A stretch of DNA of 64,000 bases, taken from contig NZ_QAJL01000002.1 in assembly GCF_003852525.1 (NCBI RefSeq), positions 746,856 to 810,855 on the forward strand, given 5' to 3'. The stretch is from Pedobacter sp. KBW06. Lineage in GTDB: Bacteria > Bacteroidota > Bacteroidia > Sphingobacteriales > Sphingobacteriaceae. Below the pieces are notes generated by a model that was not told the origin of the DNA, did no database searches, and was given only the letters and a program-made list of their open reading frames with translations. Below are positions 37,293 through 45,635 of this stretch, in pieces. Every line of letters starts with the position of its first letter. Positions within the stretch are counted from its first letter, which is position 1. The translations under genes were made by a program, and so were the position numbers.

Positions 37293-37327
37293 AAAAAGCC
37301 GGTCCTCTAAAGAAGACCGGCTTTTTT
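37291..37327. terminator. Bidirectional terminator between uvrC and gldN
   Basis: Stem AAAAAGCCGGTC/GACCGGCTTTTT with a short loop, an A run on the left and a T run on the right, so it ends both the porW-PBP-uvrC and the gldKLMN transcripts. Confidence 0.87.
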
Positions 37328-37346
37328 GTGTGATGACATTTGGAAA

Positions 37347-38225
37347 TTAATATTCCCAAAGGCTTTGCTCAAAATCCGCGATAGATTTCTTAATCTTTTC
37401 TGATTCGTATAATTTCCTCGGATCTTTAGGATCTGTTAAGCCCAGCATATCTGTAATGTTCTTATTGCCCGGATTTGTTTCCTTCACAATGTAGCTCGAG
37501 AACAAACGTCTTACAAAGAAATCATCAAAGGTCAGGACCGAGGCATCGTTGCCCGGGTTCATCAGCTTTTTCTTGGTCAGCAGTTCTCTGGCATCATCAT
37601 AATAGATCCAAAATACCGGCTGCCAGTTTCCTTCCACCATTTTCATTGGTGCAAGACCAACGATTCTGGGTTCAAAAATAGAGCGTTTGGTGTCCAGGAT
37701 CCAATCTTCTTTGATCCTGTATTTCTGGAATTCATCCGATCTCAGTTTTTTCAGGGTAGGCTCTGCGATTTTTCCCGTTGTAGCATCAGGAGTTCCTTCT
37801 GTTACCCCACGCATGCTCTGAAGCGCTTGCTGCGCCGTTAACGCAATTTTAAAGGAATCATTGTCTTCCAGAATTTTTCCGGCTACGGTATCCTTCGGGG
37901 AGTAGGCAGTGAGTTCTTCATTGGTGATTGCTTCCATCAGCACATCGATCAGTTTCGCATTTTCAGCTTTCAGAACCGAGTTAATGGTGTCTCTAAGATC
38001 TATTTCACGCCAGATGCGTTTCGAATAGTACACATCTTCTTCCCGCACATCTGCGTAGGGAACCATTACGGCACTATCCACATCTTTTCTGGCTGAAAAA
38101 CCATCTTTAGGTGGTGTTTTTATCTTCGTCTTTTTCAAGGGTTTTACTTCTGCAGGCGGGCCGTCCTGTGCAGCAGCTCCGAATCCTAACAACAGTAATA
38201 ACGCAATACTTAAAATATTTTTCAT
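37347..38225 (-). CDS. gldN: Type IX secretion ring subunit GldN/PorN
   Basis: 292 residues, signal peptide cleaved near 19 (GFGAAAQDG). GldN binds GldK to form the periplasmic ring under the outer membrane. Family features: VMVPYADVREEDVYYSKRIWREIDLRDTINS, then AYSPKDT, RIKEDWILDTKRSIFEPRIVGLAP and WIYYDDARELL. Last gene of gldKLMN, 8 bases after gldM. Confidence 0.95.
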   Translation of the reverse strand: MKNILSIALLLLLGFGAAAQDGPPAEVKPLKKTKIKTPPKDGFSARKDVDSAVMVPYADVREEDVYYSKRIWREIDLRDTINSVLKAENAKLIDVLMEAITNEELTAYSPKDTVAGKILEDNDSFKIALTAQQALQSMRGVTEGTPDATTGKIAEPTLKKLRSDEFQKYRIKEDWILDTKRSIFEPRIVGLAPMKMVEGNWQPVFWIYYDDARELLTKKKLMNPGNDASVLTFDDFFVRRLFSSYIVKETNPGNKNITDMLGLTDPKDPRKLYESEKIKKSIADFEQSLWEY

Positions 38226-38233
38226 GTTCCCTC

Positions 38234-39772
38234 CTATTTTGCACTAAATGTGATGCCGTCTAAAACCTTCTGACGACCATCAGGCCCTTCACACACGATG
38301 TCTTTAAAGATCACCGTTGCTCCCGGCTTGATCGAGTTCAGGGCCCCTTTTACCTGGCCGCTAAATCCACCACCACTATTTTGTATCGTAACCGCGTCGG
38401 ATCTCGGATTGATAAATGTTGCCGAGAATCTGATCACTCTGTATTTAACATCAAAAACGAAATCATCCAGTTGTGTATCCATAAGACCCGCACTTTCCAG
38501 CCATTCCAGATCCACACTTCCGCCCGATTTACCTTTTACCAATGCTTTAGGCGTTGGTAAAGCTTTCACCCTGAACCTTTGTGATCCCAGGTTTAAAGTC
38601 TTTCCTCCGCTTGATGCCGAGACATTGATGTTTAGTTCTTTTCCAACCTGGCTACCGGCAACGTTGACTGTATATTTACCGTTTCCACCTGCAATCGTTC
38701 CACCATCCATACTCGCATGTACACTCTCCAGAGGAAAGCCTGCGGCCGATACAGAAAACGGATTAGGGATCCCTGCATAAATCACGTTCATTTTATCCGG
38801 TGATACCGTTGCAGAAGGTTTAGCCACCTGATAAGTTTGTTCAGGAGTTTTATACTCCATCACTTTACCATCGGTTTGTTTTACGCGGATCGTTCCAACC
38901 CATTTGAAAACCCCTACACTTCCGGTACTTCCCGTATACACCCCTTTACCATCTTTTACTGACAGCGGGTTTGAATTTACAGAAATATCGGGATTAGAAC
39001 GGGAATCGCTTGCCGTTAAAAACACCTGAGCCGTGTAAGGCTGTCCCTGAATCACATAAGAACTTGGCGCCACAGCAACTGCATCAAACTGATCCAGGTT
39101 GACCAAGGCTTTGTCCATGTTTCCGAATAATTTCTTGACTACTTCTGCCTCTGCATTTTTTACGTCAGACTGAAGTTTGGTCAGAATTGTATTTGCAGCA
39201 GTTAGCGGCGTTCCTTCACCGAAGTTGATGTCTGCCCAGTTTTTCTTGCCATTTACCGCTTTCTCGGCATTCTTCGCTTCCAATGAAAAAGTAATTCCTT
39301 TACGGTCTTCCGGCTTAAGTAAAGCAATTAGTTTCTCGCGGGTTTCATTGATTTTTACCTGCAATTTATCGCCTTCTTTCTGATTGATCATGATTCCCTG
39401 CGCGATGTCCATATTGGAGCGCTCGGTTAAATCGCCTGTTTCCGGATCAATTCCTTTTCCGGCAACTGTAAACTGATCTTTCAGCTTCTGGATATAATTG
39501 TTCAGCTCATCGGCATAAGCTTTTGCCTTATTGGCGCTTTCCCAAATGGGCTGTGCCCTTGCAGGCTCGTCTTTAAGTTTAGTATTCTGAAATGCAGCAA
39601 ACAACTGTTCAATGCTGAGATTGACATTTGTTTTTGAAGTCACCAAACTGTCGTTGATGTTCTTAAAAGCATTAAGGATAGTATCTGATACGTTTAAAGC
39701 AAGCATAGCTAACAATACCAAATACATGATATTGATCATCTTCTGCCTTGTCGTTTGTTTTCCTCCGGCCAT
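38234..39772 (-). CDS. gldM: Type IX secretion motor subunit GldM/PorM
   Basis: 512 residues. One N-terminal TM helix (about 10-32, RQKMINIMYLVLLAMLALNVSD) anchors the protein in the inner membrane next to GldL; a helical region (about 40-220) and several beta domains then span the periplasm to the GldKN ring. GldLM is the proton-driven motor of type IX secretion. The TM opening and the C-terminal D4-like domain (VKYRVIRFSATF...GPDGRQKVLDGITFSAK) are family hallmarks. Confidence 0.95.
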   Translation of the reverse strand: MAGGKQTTRQKMINIMYLVLLAMLALNVSDTILNAFKNINDSLVTSKTNVNLSIEQLFAAFQNTKLKDEPARAQPIWESANKAKAYADELNNYIQKLKDQFTVAGKGIDPETGDLTERSNMDIAQGIMINQKEGDKLQVKINETREKLIALLKPEDRKGITFSLEAKNAEKAVNGKKNWADINFGEGTPLTAANTILTKLQSDVKNAEAEVVKKLFGNMDKALVNLDQFDAVAVAPSSYVIQGQPYTAQVFLTASDSRSNPDISVNSNPLSVKDGKGVYTGSTGSVGVFKWVGTIRVKQTDGKVMEYKTPEQTYQVAKPSATVSPDKMNVIYAGIPNPFSVSAAGFPLESVHASMDGGTIAGGNGKYTVNVAGSQVGKELNINVSASSGGKTLNLGSQRFRVKALPTPKALVKGKSGGSVDLEWLESAGLMDTQLDDFVFDVKYRVIRFSATFINPRSDAVTIQNSGGGFSGQVKGALNSIKPGATVIFKDIVCEGPDGRQKVLDGITFSAK

Positions 39773-39815
39773 TATTAATTAGGTCTATGATTAAATGATA
39801 ACTAATTAAATATGC

Positions 39816-40631
39816 TTATACACGTGGCTGATTCATGGCAGATAACATATTGCCATAGATCGCATTTAATGAAGATAGATTTTTAGCAAGTTTACCTACT
39901 TCATCTTTAAACTGTTTAGAATCTTCCATAGACTCATTGAAGTTATTCATCGTTAGTGAAAGGTTCTGATAGAACTTATTCATTGATTTAAGATGTGCAC
40001 TTGAATCCTGTAATTCCAGTTCGTAAACAGCGTTTAAGGCAGAAAGGTTTTTCGCCAGGGCATTCACCTGCGAATGATAGGCTTGAGAAGCGCCGGTACT
40101 TTCTCCGATTTCGACCAGTTGAGCCGTTGCTTTTGAGAAAGCTCCATTTAAAGAATCGAAACTTGCGGAAGCAGTTTTCAGTTTAGTTGTAAATTCGTTT
40201 GTTGCTGTTGAAGCATCTGCTACATTAGAAATTGCAGCTACTTTATCTCCAAAGGTACGTAATCCTGTACCCAGGCTTTCGATCAGTTCCGGTCCTACTT
40301 TAGCATCTGCCAGCATTTTATCAAGGGCAGCAGTAGAAGAGAATGATGCAGCTGGCTGAACAGCAGCTCTTGCTGATGATGTTGGTAATTCCCCATCGTA
40401 ATCAGCTCTTAATTCCGGATATACCCTTTCCCATTCCGGTTCAGGTTCCGGCTGGATAAAACCGGTTAAAGCAAATAAAATTGCTTCGACGCCTAATCCA
40501 ATCCCGATCATGTAATTGCCCCAAACCCCACCTAAGTGAAGGATTTTAAAAAGCGCTCCAAGAATTACTACGCTGGCACCAAGCGATATCGCCAGGTGCA
40601 TCTTATCGAATTTACGTTTTGCTGCTGCCAT
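39816..40631 (-). CDS. gldL: Type IX secretion motor subunit GldL/PorL
   Basis: 271 residues. Two N-terminal TM helices (about 12-30 and 36-58) with the family motif FKILHLGG and buried charged residues K29 and E49 (GLGVEAILFALTGF), consistent with a proton-powered stator. The rest is a cytoplasmic helical domain. An EPEPEWERVYPEL linker follows the helices. It lies 36 bases after gldK and 43 before gldM. Confidence 0.95.
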   Translation of the reverse strand: MAAAKRKFDKMHLAISLGASVVILGALFKILHLGGVWGNYMIGIGLGVEAILFALTGFIQPEPEPEWERVYPELRADYDGELPTSSARAAVQPAASFSSTAALDKMLADAKVGPELIESLGTGLRTFGDKVAAISNVADASTATNEFTTKLKTASASFDSLNGAFSKATAQLVEIGESTGASQAYHSQVNALAKNLSALNAVYELELQDSSAHLKSMNKFYQNLSLTMNNFNESMEDSKQFKDEVGKLAKNLSSLNAIYGNMLSAMNQPRV

Positions 40632-40667
40632 TTTCTTTTAAGGATGAAGAGGTGCTATGTGTTGTTT

Positions 40668-42026
40668 TTAGTTTCTATTCTTGATGTCGGAACCCGGATA
40701 AGCAGAAATGCACCTGAAGCCGATATATGACCTCGCCTGATCCTGATATTCATAAGTACCTACAGAGTTTTGAAGGAAGAATCCGATGTCTTTCCATGAC
40801 CCTCCTCTAACCACTTTACGTTTCAGGTATTTGCTGTCTGAAGCTTTTGCCACGTAAGTAAAGTTTGGGTTAAAATCCAGCAATAAAGGCGCTGCTGATT
40901 GATTGTAAGCGGTAACTGTCCATTCTGCAACGTTACCAGCCATATTGTATAATCCGTAATCATTCGGGAAATAAGACTTCACGTTTACGGTGTATAAACC
41001 ACCATCGTCAGAATAATTTCCACGTCCGACTTTAAAATTAGCCTGCATACATCCTTTGGTATTGCGCACATAAGGGCCGCCCCATGGATATTTTGTTTTC
41101 ACATTACCACCTCTTGCGGCATATTCAAATTGCGCATCACTCGGCAGCTGATATTCAGGTCTTGAGTTTAAAGGTTGTTTTCTCGATACGGCAACGGATT
41201 CGTAGAAACGGGTACGCCATACACAAAAAGCAGTAGCTTGTTCCCAGGTTACACCCACTACAGGATAATCGTCGTAAGAAGGGTGATTGAAATAAGTTTT
41301 GACCATCGGATCATTCTGTGAGTAAGAATAATCAACTTTCCAAACCAGGGTATCCGGGTAAACATTTACCGAAGGAAACTGATTTGATTTGGCAGGGTCA
41401 GGAAGGTCTGTATAAGTGAGGATAAAATCCTGTCTTTTTTTGGTTGGGTCATTTCTGCCTTCGGCAGCCAGGTCAGAGCTTTTATAACTGTAAGCATATT
41501 TCAGCTTTCTCACATCGATTTCATTTCTACCTGGCAATGCATCTGCTCCGCTATAGTACATATCGGTCAGTTTAGCGCCAAGGCCACCGGATTTGGTGCT
41601 CCATAGGTTAGAACCATTTCCAACCTTCTTCCAGTCGATATAACGTTCGGAAACGGAGGTTGGCTGTCCGGTAGGCGCCGGCTTATAATAGGCGGCAGCA
41701 CCACTTGGCCCCAGCGAGGTAATGGCCACAGAATCCCTTACCCAGTTTACAAATTGCCTGTATTCTGCGTTGGAAATCTCTGTCTGGTCCATGAAGAAAG
41801 CGCTAAATGAGGTCATTCGGCTTGGAGAGCTTTGAGAGTTGTTAATGTCTTCGTCAGACATTCCGATCAGTGTCCGTCCGGGAGGTACGTATACCATTCC
41901 TAATGGAACCCGGTTGTTTTTGAACTTTTTATTGTATACTCCAACCAATTCTCCCTGTCCGCCTTTTCCGCAGCTGGCCAATAGTATTGTAGCAATAAAT
42001 CCAAAAAAGTAGATATTTCTCATCAT
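40668..42026 (-). CDS. gldK: Type IX secretion ring lipoprotein GldK/PorK
   Basis: About 452 residues. The start is set to the ATG pair at 42026/42023, which opens the lipoprotein signal MMRNIYFFGFIATILLASC (C19); an in-frame ATG at 42038 adds four residues. The body has the formylglycine-generating-enzyme fold used structurally in GldK: YVPPGRTLIGMSDEDINNSQ, FFMDQTEISNAEYRQFVNW, YPVVGVTWEQATAFCVWR, QLPSDAQFEYAARGG, MAGNVAEWT and VVRGGSWKD. It anchors the periplasmic ring to the outer membrane. First gene of gldKLMN. Confidence 0.95.
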   Translation of the reverse strand: MMRNIYFFGFIATILLASCGKGGQGELVGVYNKKFKNNRVPLGMVYVPPGRTLIGMSDEDINNSQSSPSRMTSFSAFFMDQTEISNAEYRQFVNWVRDSVAITSLGPSGAAAYYKPAPTGQPTSVSERYIDWKKVGNGSNLWSTKSGGLGAKLTDMYYSGADALPGRNEIDVRKLKYAYSYKSSDLAAEGRNDPTKKRQDFILTYTDLPDPAKSNQFPSVNVYPDTLVWKVDYSYSQNDPMVKTYFNHPSYDDYPVVGVTWEQATAFCVWRTRFYESVAVSRKQPLNSRPEYQLPSDAQFEYAARGGNVKTKYPWGGPYVRNTKGCMQANFKVGRGNYSDDGGLYTVNVKSYFPNDYGLYNMAGNVAEWTVTAYNQSAAPLLLDFNPNFTYVAKASDSKYLKRKVVRGGSWKDIGFFLQNSVGTYEYQDQARSYIGFRCISAYPGSDIKNRN

Positions 42027-42110
42027 ATAGTCAGACAATTTTATAGCAATTTTATAGATTAAGATTCATATAAACAACTATTAGACTATAAAAATGCGAC
42101 TAAAAGCAAT

Positions 42111-42169
42111 AATGAACAAAGTTCTCCGTTCATTCGTCTATATCAATCCACTGTCAGAAAGTACTTTCT
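42111..42169. promoter_or_regulatory. Dyad-symmetry sites in front of gldK
   Basis: Two palindromic elements overlap or adjoin the candidate promoter: AATGAAC/GTTCATT (42111-42117 and 42128-42134, 10-base spacer) straddling the -7 box, and the perfect 14-bp palindrome AGAAAGTACTTTCT (42156-42169) just upstream of the -33 box. AAAGTACT recurs at 42182-42189. They could be operator sites controlling gldKLMN; no regulator is identified. Confidence 0.35.
42117..42146 (-). promoter_or_regulatory. Candidate promoter of gldKLMN
   Basis: On the minus strand a TTG (42144-42146) is followed, after exactly 19 bases, by GAACTTTG (42117-42124), a 7-of-8 match to TAnnTTTG. It lies about 90 bases before the gldK start. 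Best spaced -33/-7 pair in the window. Confidence 0.5.
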
Positions 42170-42248
42170 ACTAAAAATTAAAAAGTACTAACTTCCGAAA
42201 AAAAAGTGCAAAATAAAAACTGTAAGCTACAAAAAATATCAGCGAATA

Positions 42249-43019
42249 CTACTTGTTTGATTTTTTGATGTAATTCTCAATAGCCATGATCATAGACGGG
42301 GCTTCCGGTGAAGGTGCCGCGATATCTACCATTAGTCCTGCATCCGTTACCGCTTTGTGGGTATTTACGCCAAAAGCAGCAATACGGGTGTTATTTTGTT
42401 TAAATTCAGGAAAGTTGGTAAACAATGACTGGATGCTGGAAGGACTAAAAAATCCGATCACGTCATAGAATACTTCGGCCAGATCTGAAAGGTCAGAAAC
42501 TACTGTTCTGAACAACACAGCTGGAGTAAAGTCGTATCCATTTTTTTGAAGGAAATTCATGGTATCTTCCGTTGCCATATCAGAGCATGGGTATAGGAAT
42601 TTCTCATTGGCATGCTTTTTCAACACTTCAGCCAGGTCGGCTGCAGTCTGCTTACCAAAGAAGATTTTACGTTTTCTGTACTGGATGTATTTTTGTAAAT
42701 ACAGGGCGGTAGACTCCGAAATACAGAAATATTTCAGGTCAACAGGAACCTCATATCTCATTTCTTCGCAAATTCTGAAGAAATGATCTACCGCATTTCT
42801 GCTGGTGAACACTACTGCAGTAAAATCACCCAGTGTGATTTTGTCCTTTCTGAAGTCTCTGGCTGGAACTCCTTCAACATGAATGAATGATCTAAAATCA
42901 ATTTTCAGGTTGTACTTCTTTGCCAAATCAAAATAAGGAGACTTCTCTGTTTCTGGTTTTGGTAAGGTGATTAATATACTTTTAACCTTACGCAACCTAT
43001 CTTCTGTCTTTTCTTGCAT
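42249..43019 (-). CDS. hemD: Uroporphyrinogen-III synthase
   Basis: Closes hydroxymethylbilane to uroporphyrinogen III in heme biosynthesis. 256 residues. Family features are weakly conserved but visible: SILITLPKPE at the start, FTAVVFTSRNAVDHFF, FLYPCSDMA, and FFSPSSIQSLFTNFPEF followed by RIAAFGVNTHKAV, matching the two-lobed HemD layout. It lies 17 bases after the DUF4271 gene and 210 bases before gldK on the same strand. Confidence 0.87.
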   Translation of the reverse strand: MQEKTEDRLRKVKSILITLPKPETEKSPYFDLAKKYNLKIDFRSFIHVEGVPARDFRKDKITLGDFTAVVFTSRNAVDHFFRICEEMRYEVPVDLKYFCISESTALYLQKYIQYRKRKIFFGKQTAADLAEVLKKHANEKFLYPCSDMATEDTMNFLQKNGYDFTPAVLFRTVVSDLSDLAEVFYDVIGFFSPSSIQSLFTNFPEFKQNNTRIAAFGVNTHKAVTDAGLMVDIAAPSPEAPSMIMAIENYIKKSNK

Positions 43020-43036
43020 TTTACCTAATTACCGCT

Positions 43037-44020
43037 TTAAAATCCTATTGCCTTGATTAATATTAATATAGGGCAAATTTCGAGGGCACAAAAGTACAGA
43101 AATAAATAGACTTTAGAAAATCTATAATGAGATAAAATATTAATTCCTGCGCGGATAAACTGGAAAGTAAAAATAATTGCAAGAAGTACAAAAGAAGCTG
43201 CCACATAGTAAGGTCCATACCTTAAAGGAGATAAGGCAAAAGCAATTACCAGCGGAATGAACACCAGGGAAAGATTAAAGTAACTTAAATATAATATGGA
43301 AACATATTCATTTACGGCTTTCTGCACGTCAAAAAGGTAGCCTAACATCCGTAAAATGATAATTTTAAAGACATATAAAACCACAATAAGTATCGAAATA
43401 CTTACATAGAACTGGAATCCGCTACTCGAAAAAGTGACATGATAATACTGAGAGACCAGGTAAAAAAACATGCCCAATGTAAAACCAAACTGCACAAACA
43501 AAAGGAGAAAGGGCCAGGAGGTAAACAGGTTATCTTCCTTATTCAGGTTATTCAGAATCCGGTTACTAAAAAACGACTGAATGATGCTTTGCAATTGCTT
43601 GGCAAAAGAGATCCTGAGGGCCGAAAATATGGCCAGCAATACCGCCAAAACCCCAAGAATCCAGATGTCTCCTTTTGGCACGGGCTTCCCTGTCCGGAAA
43701 GGGCTGATCTTTTTTATCGTTCCGATTTCCTGATACCGGTTAAAAAGGTTGGTGCGTCTGGAAACATTCGCTTTCAGGATACTGTCTATGATGATATTTT
43801 TATTGATCAGAGAATCCGGCAGAATCCAGGTATGCGTCATGATAGAATCTGTCACATACTGCTTTCTGGCATAATACGCTGCATCCTTTACAATTTTCCT
43901 GGGATAAACCGGCTGTGCCGGCAATGTATCCACCGGAACAGGCGGAACCTGCGCATACCCTTCATGAAGGCCTGCAACAAAAATAACCAGGAGCAGCAGG
44001 ATGATGCGGTTTAAATTCAT
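43037..44020 (-). CDS. DUF4271 membrane protein
   Basis: 327 residues. A signal-like N-terminus (LLLVIFVAGLHEGYAQ) and a ~100-residue polar segment precede about six to seven TM helices (from residue ~115 to the end). The pattern fits the DUF4271 family, which in Bacteroidota is conserved directly upstream of hemD. Function unknown; given the hemD partnership a role in heme metabolism or the envelope is possible but unproven. Confidence 0.72.
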   Translation of the reverse strand: MNLNRIILLLLVIFVAGLHEGYAQVPPVPVDTLPAQPVYPRKIVKDAAYYARKQYVTDSIMTHTWILPDSLINKNIIIDSILKANVSRRTNLFNRYQEIGTIKKISPFRTGKPVPKGDIWILGVLAVLLAIFSALRISFAKQLQSIIQSFFSNRILNNLNKEDNLFTSWPFLLLFVQFGFTLGMFFYLVSQYYHVTFSSSGFQFYVSISILIVVLYVFKIIILRMLGYLFDVQKAVNEYVSILYLSYFNLSLVFIPLVIAFALSPLRYGPYYVAASFVLLAIIFTFQFIRAGINILSHYRFSKVYLFLYFCALEICPILILIKAIGF

Positions 44021-44161
44021 TGCTGCAAATTTAGCTTTTTATTGTATTAATTCTGAAAAGGTTTTTACTTCCCAAAATTCCTTTTTAATCACAGAACAAC
44101 CATCCCTTTTTATCACAAAAAAAACTTGGCACCAAAGGCTGAAGCCGGAAAGTACAAACCA

Positions 44162-44271
44162 GAAACAGCTTCGGAAAAAGAAGGAATACAGTTAGAATTA
44201 AGCAGGGGTCAGGCAGGGATGAAACGCGGATTTTGTCCCTGTTCTATCCCTGATTTATCCGAAGCAGTTTC
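44162..44271. repeat. Nested inverted-repeat element between DUF4271 and the thioredoxin gene
   Basis: Outer arms of 13 bases with one mismatch (44162-44174 and 44259-44271) enclose inner arms built from CAGGGA/TCCCTG (near 44213-44219 and 44236-44252). The whole can fold into a branched hairpin on either strand. It lies downstream of the thioredoxin gene, so it may act as a transcript end or be a copy of a dispersed palindromic repeat. The rest of the 298-base gap holds nothing else recognisable. Confidence 0.45.
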
Positions 44272-44318
44272 CAACCTGTATCCATCATGATATGGAGCAG
44301 CCTGACACCGCAGTAATC

Positions 44319-45461
44319 TTAAAGCGCATTCCGGAAATAAGTCCCATCCTTTTTTAGCAATCTGGCTTTTACCGATCCCCATTCCGCATACTTTTTTGCC
44401 GCTTCTTTATCGTTTTGTTCGACCATCAATCTCGTAGCAGCAGCGAGAACGGAATAAGAAGCATCCATGTTGACCACCTTTTTCATCCATTTCACAAACA
44501 GCTCTTTTTCCTCAGCATCAACTGTGGGACCATTCAGATACATGGACAGGTAACGAACTTTATTGTCGTCATCATTGTAATGCTCCGCAGCATATCTGAA
44601 AAATGTTTTATGGTCCTTATGGATGTTGTAATAATAGGCTTCGGCCAGATCTATTTTTGCATATTTCCAGTCTTTTTCAGAAAAAAGCGGCCTGACCTCC
44701 GTCAGAAAAGCATTAAAACGGTCCTCATCCCGGGCATCACCCAATGCTTTCAACCTCACATTCATAATGGCATTCCGCTTTCCCCAGATCAGCTCCTTAC
44801 CATACTTTTCTTCAAACGAAGCATAGTTTTCAAGGAAATAATCATCCCATTTTTTATTGACACTCCTGCCCGATAAAAACGGGATTGCAGCCGGCTCCGC
44901 CAATGCGTCCTTAGTTTGGTCCAGATAAGCAGCAAGTGCTGCTGTTTTCATCGGTTGACGTGCTTTGAACATAGCCGTATAAAAATCAGGATGAGCCACC
45001 TGAATTGAGGGGCTGAACCCGGTTAATATTGTTCCTTTTTTAGCTTTCAGGATGGATTCTCTCAACAATTTCTGAAATACATCTGCTTCCTGATAGCCGG
45101 AAAACCTGGAAATCAGCTGCCCTTGTTCATTTAAGATCAGAAAAGTCGGAAAGCCCGTAACTGCATATTTCAATTGCAATGCTTTTCCCAACTCTTCCAC
45201 TATAAAATCAATTTTCACACTCACAAAGTTCTCCTTCATGAATTTGATGACCTCCGGAAGTGGGAATACTTCATCATCCATTTCTTTACAAGGGTGACAG
45301 CCGACAAAATAACTATCAATGAACACCAGTTTATTTTCTTTTTTTGCTTTTGCAAATAAGGCTTCCCAGGAATCTGCTTTCACAAATTGATTTTCCTGGG
45401 CGCTCAGCCGGATGCTTGCTATAACCAGCAATAACAGTCCGCATATTTTATATATTTTCAT
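44319..45461 (-). CDS. Secreted thioredoxin-family protein (CHPC active site)
   Basis: 380 residues. Signal peptide cleaved near 21 (IRLSAQEN). A thioredoxin domain (about 25-140) has the active site C55-H-P-C58 in FVGCHPCKEMDDEVF and the cis-Pro region GFPTFLIL. The remaining ~240 residues are helical and TPR-like, with no family I can name. It should act in the periplasm as a disulfide reductase, oxidase or isomerase. It is the last gene of the SusCD locus, but separated from the protease by 174 bases containing an inverted repeat, so it may be independently transcribed. Confidence 0.82.
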   Translation of the reverse strand: MKIYKICGLLLLVIASIRLSAQENQFVKADSWEALFAKAKKENKLVFIDSYFVGCHPCKEMDDEVFPLPEVIKFMKENFVSVKIDFIVEELGKALQLKYAVTGFPTFLILNEQGQLISRFSGYQEADVFQKLLRESILKAKKGTILTGFSPSIQVAHPDFYTAMFKARQPMKTAALAAYLDQTKDALAEPAAIPFLSGRSVNKKWDDYFLENYASFEEKYGKELIWGKRNAIMNVRLKALGDARDEDRFNAFLTEVRPLFSEKDWKYAKIDLAEAYYYNIHKDHKTFFRYAAEHYNDDDNKVRYLSMYLNGPTVDAEEKELFVKWMKKVVNMDASYSVLAAATRLMVEQNDKEAAKKYAEWGSVKARLLKKDGTYFRNAL

Positions 45462-45495
45462 CAGTATATATTTGTTTTTTATCGATCATGAGGCG

Positions 45496-45585
45496 ATCAT
45501 GATCTTATATTATTTATTGTTGTTAATGGCATTCATTAGCTCACAAGCCCGGTTCATTTCCTGACGTGATCTGTAAGATCATGAT
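45496..45585. repeat. 12-bp inverted repeat upstream of the thioredoxin gene
   Basis: ATCATGATCTTA at 45496-45507 is the exact reverse complement of 45574-45585, with 66 bases between. It occupies the spacer between the aspartic protease and the thioredoxin gene. It may be a binding site pair, a structured leader or a trace of insertion. Confidence 0.4.
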
Positions 45586-45635
45586 GGTTTCATAATTGAA
45601 TCCGTTTAAGATGAAGTCGTCTTGTAAAAAAATGA

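Noticed and set aside
40668..42026. Formylglycine-generating enzyme or sulfatase modifier
   Set aside because: The fold is shared, but lipoprotein signal and linkage to gldL, M and N identify it as GldK.
44001..44195. Small plus-strand reading frame in the DUF4271-thioredoxin gap
   Set aside because: No signal, domain, promoter or family resemblance; partly antisense to DUF4271.
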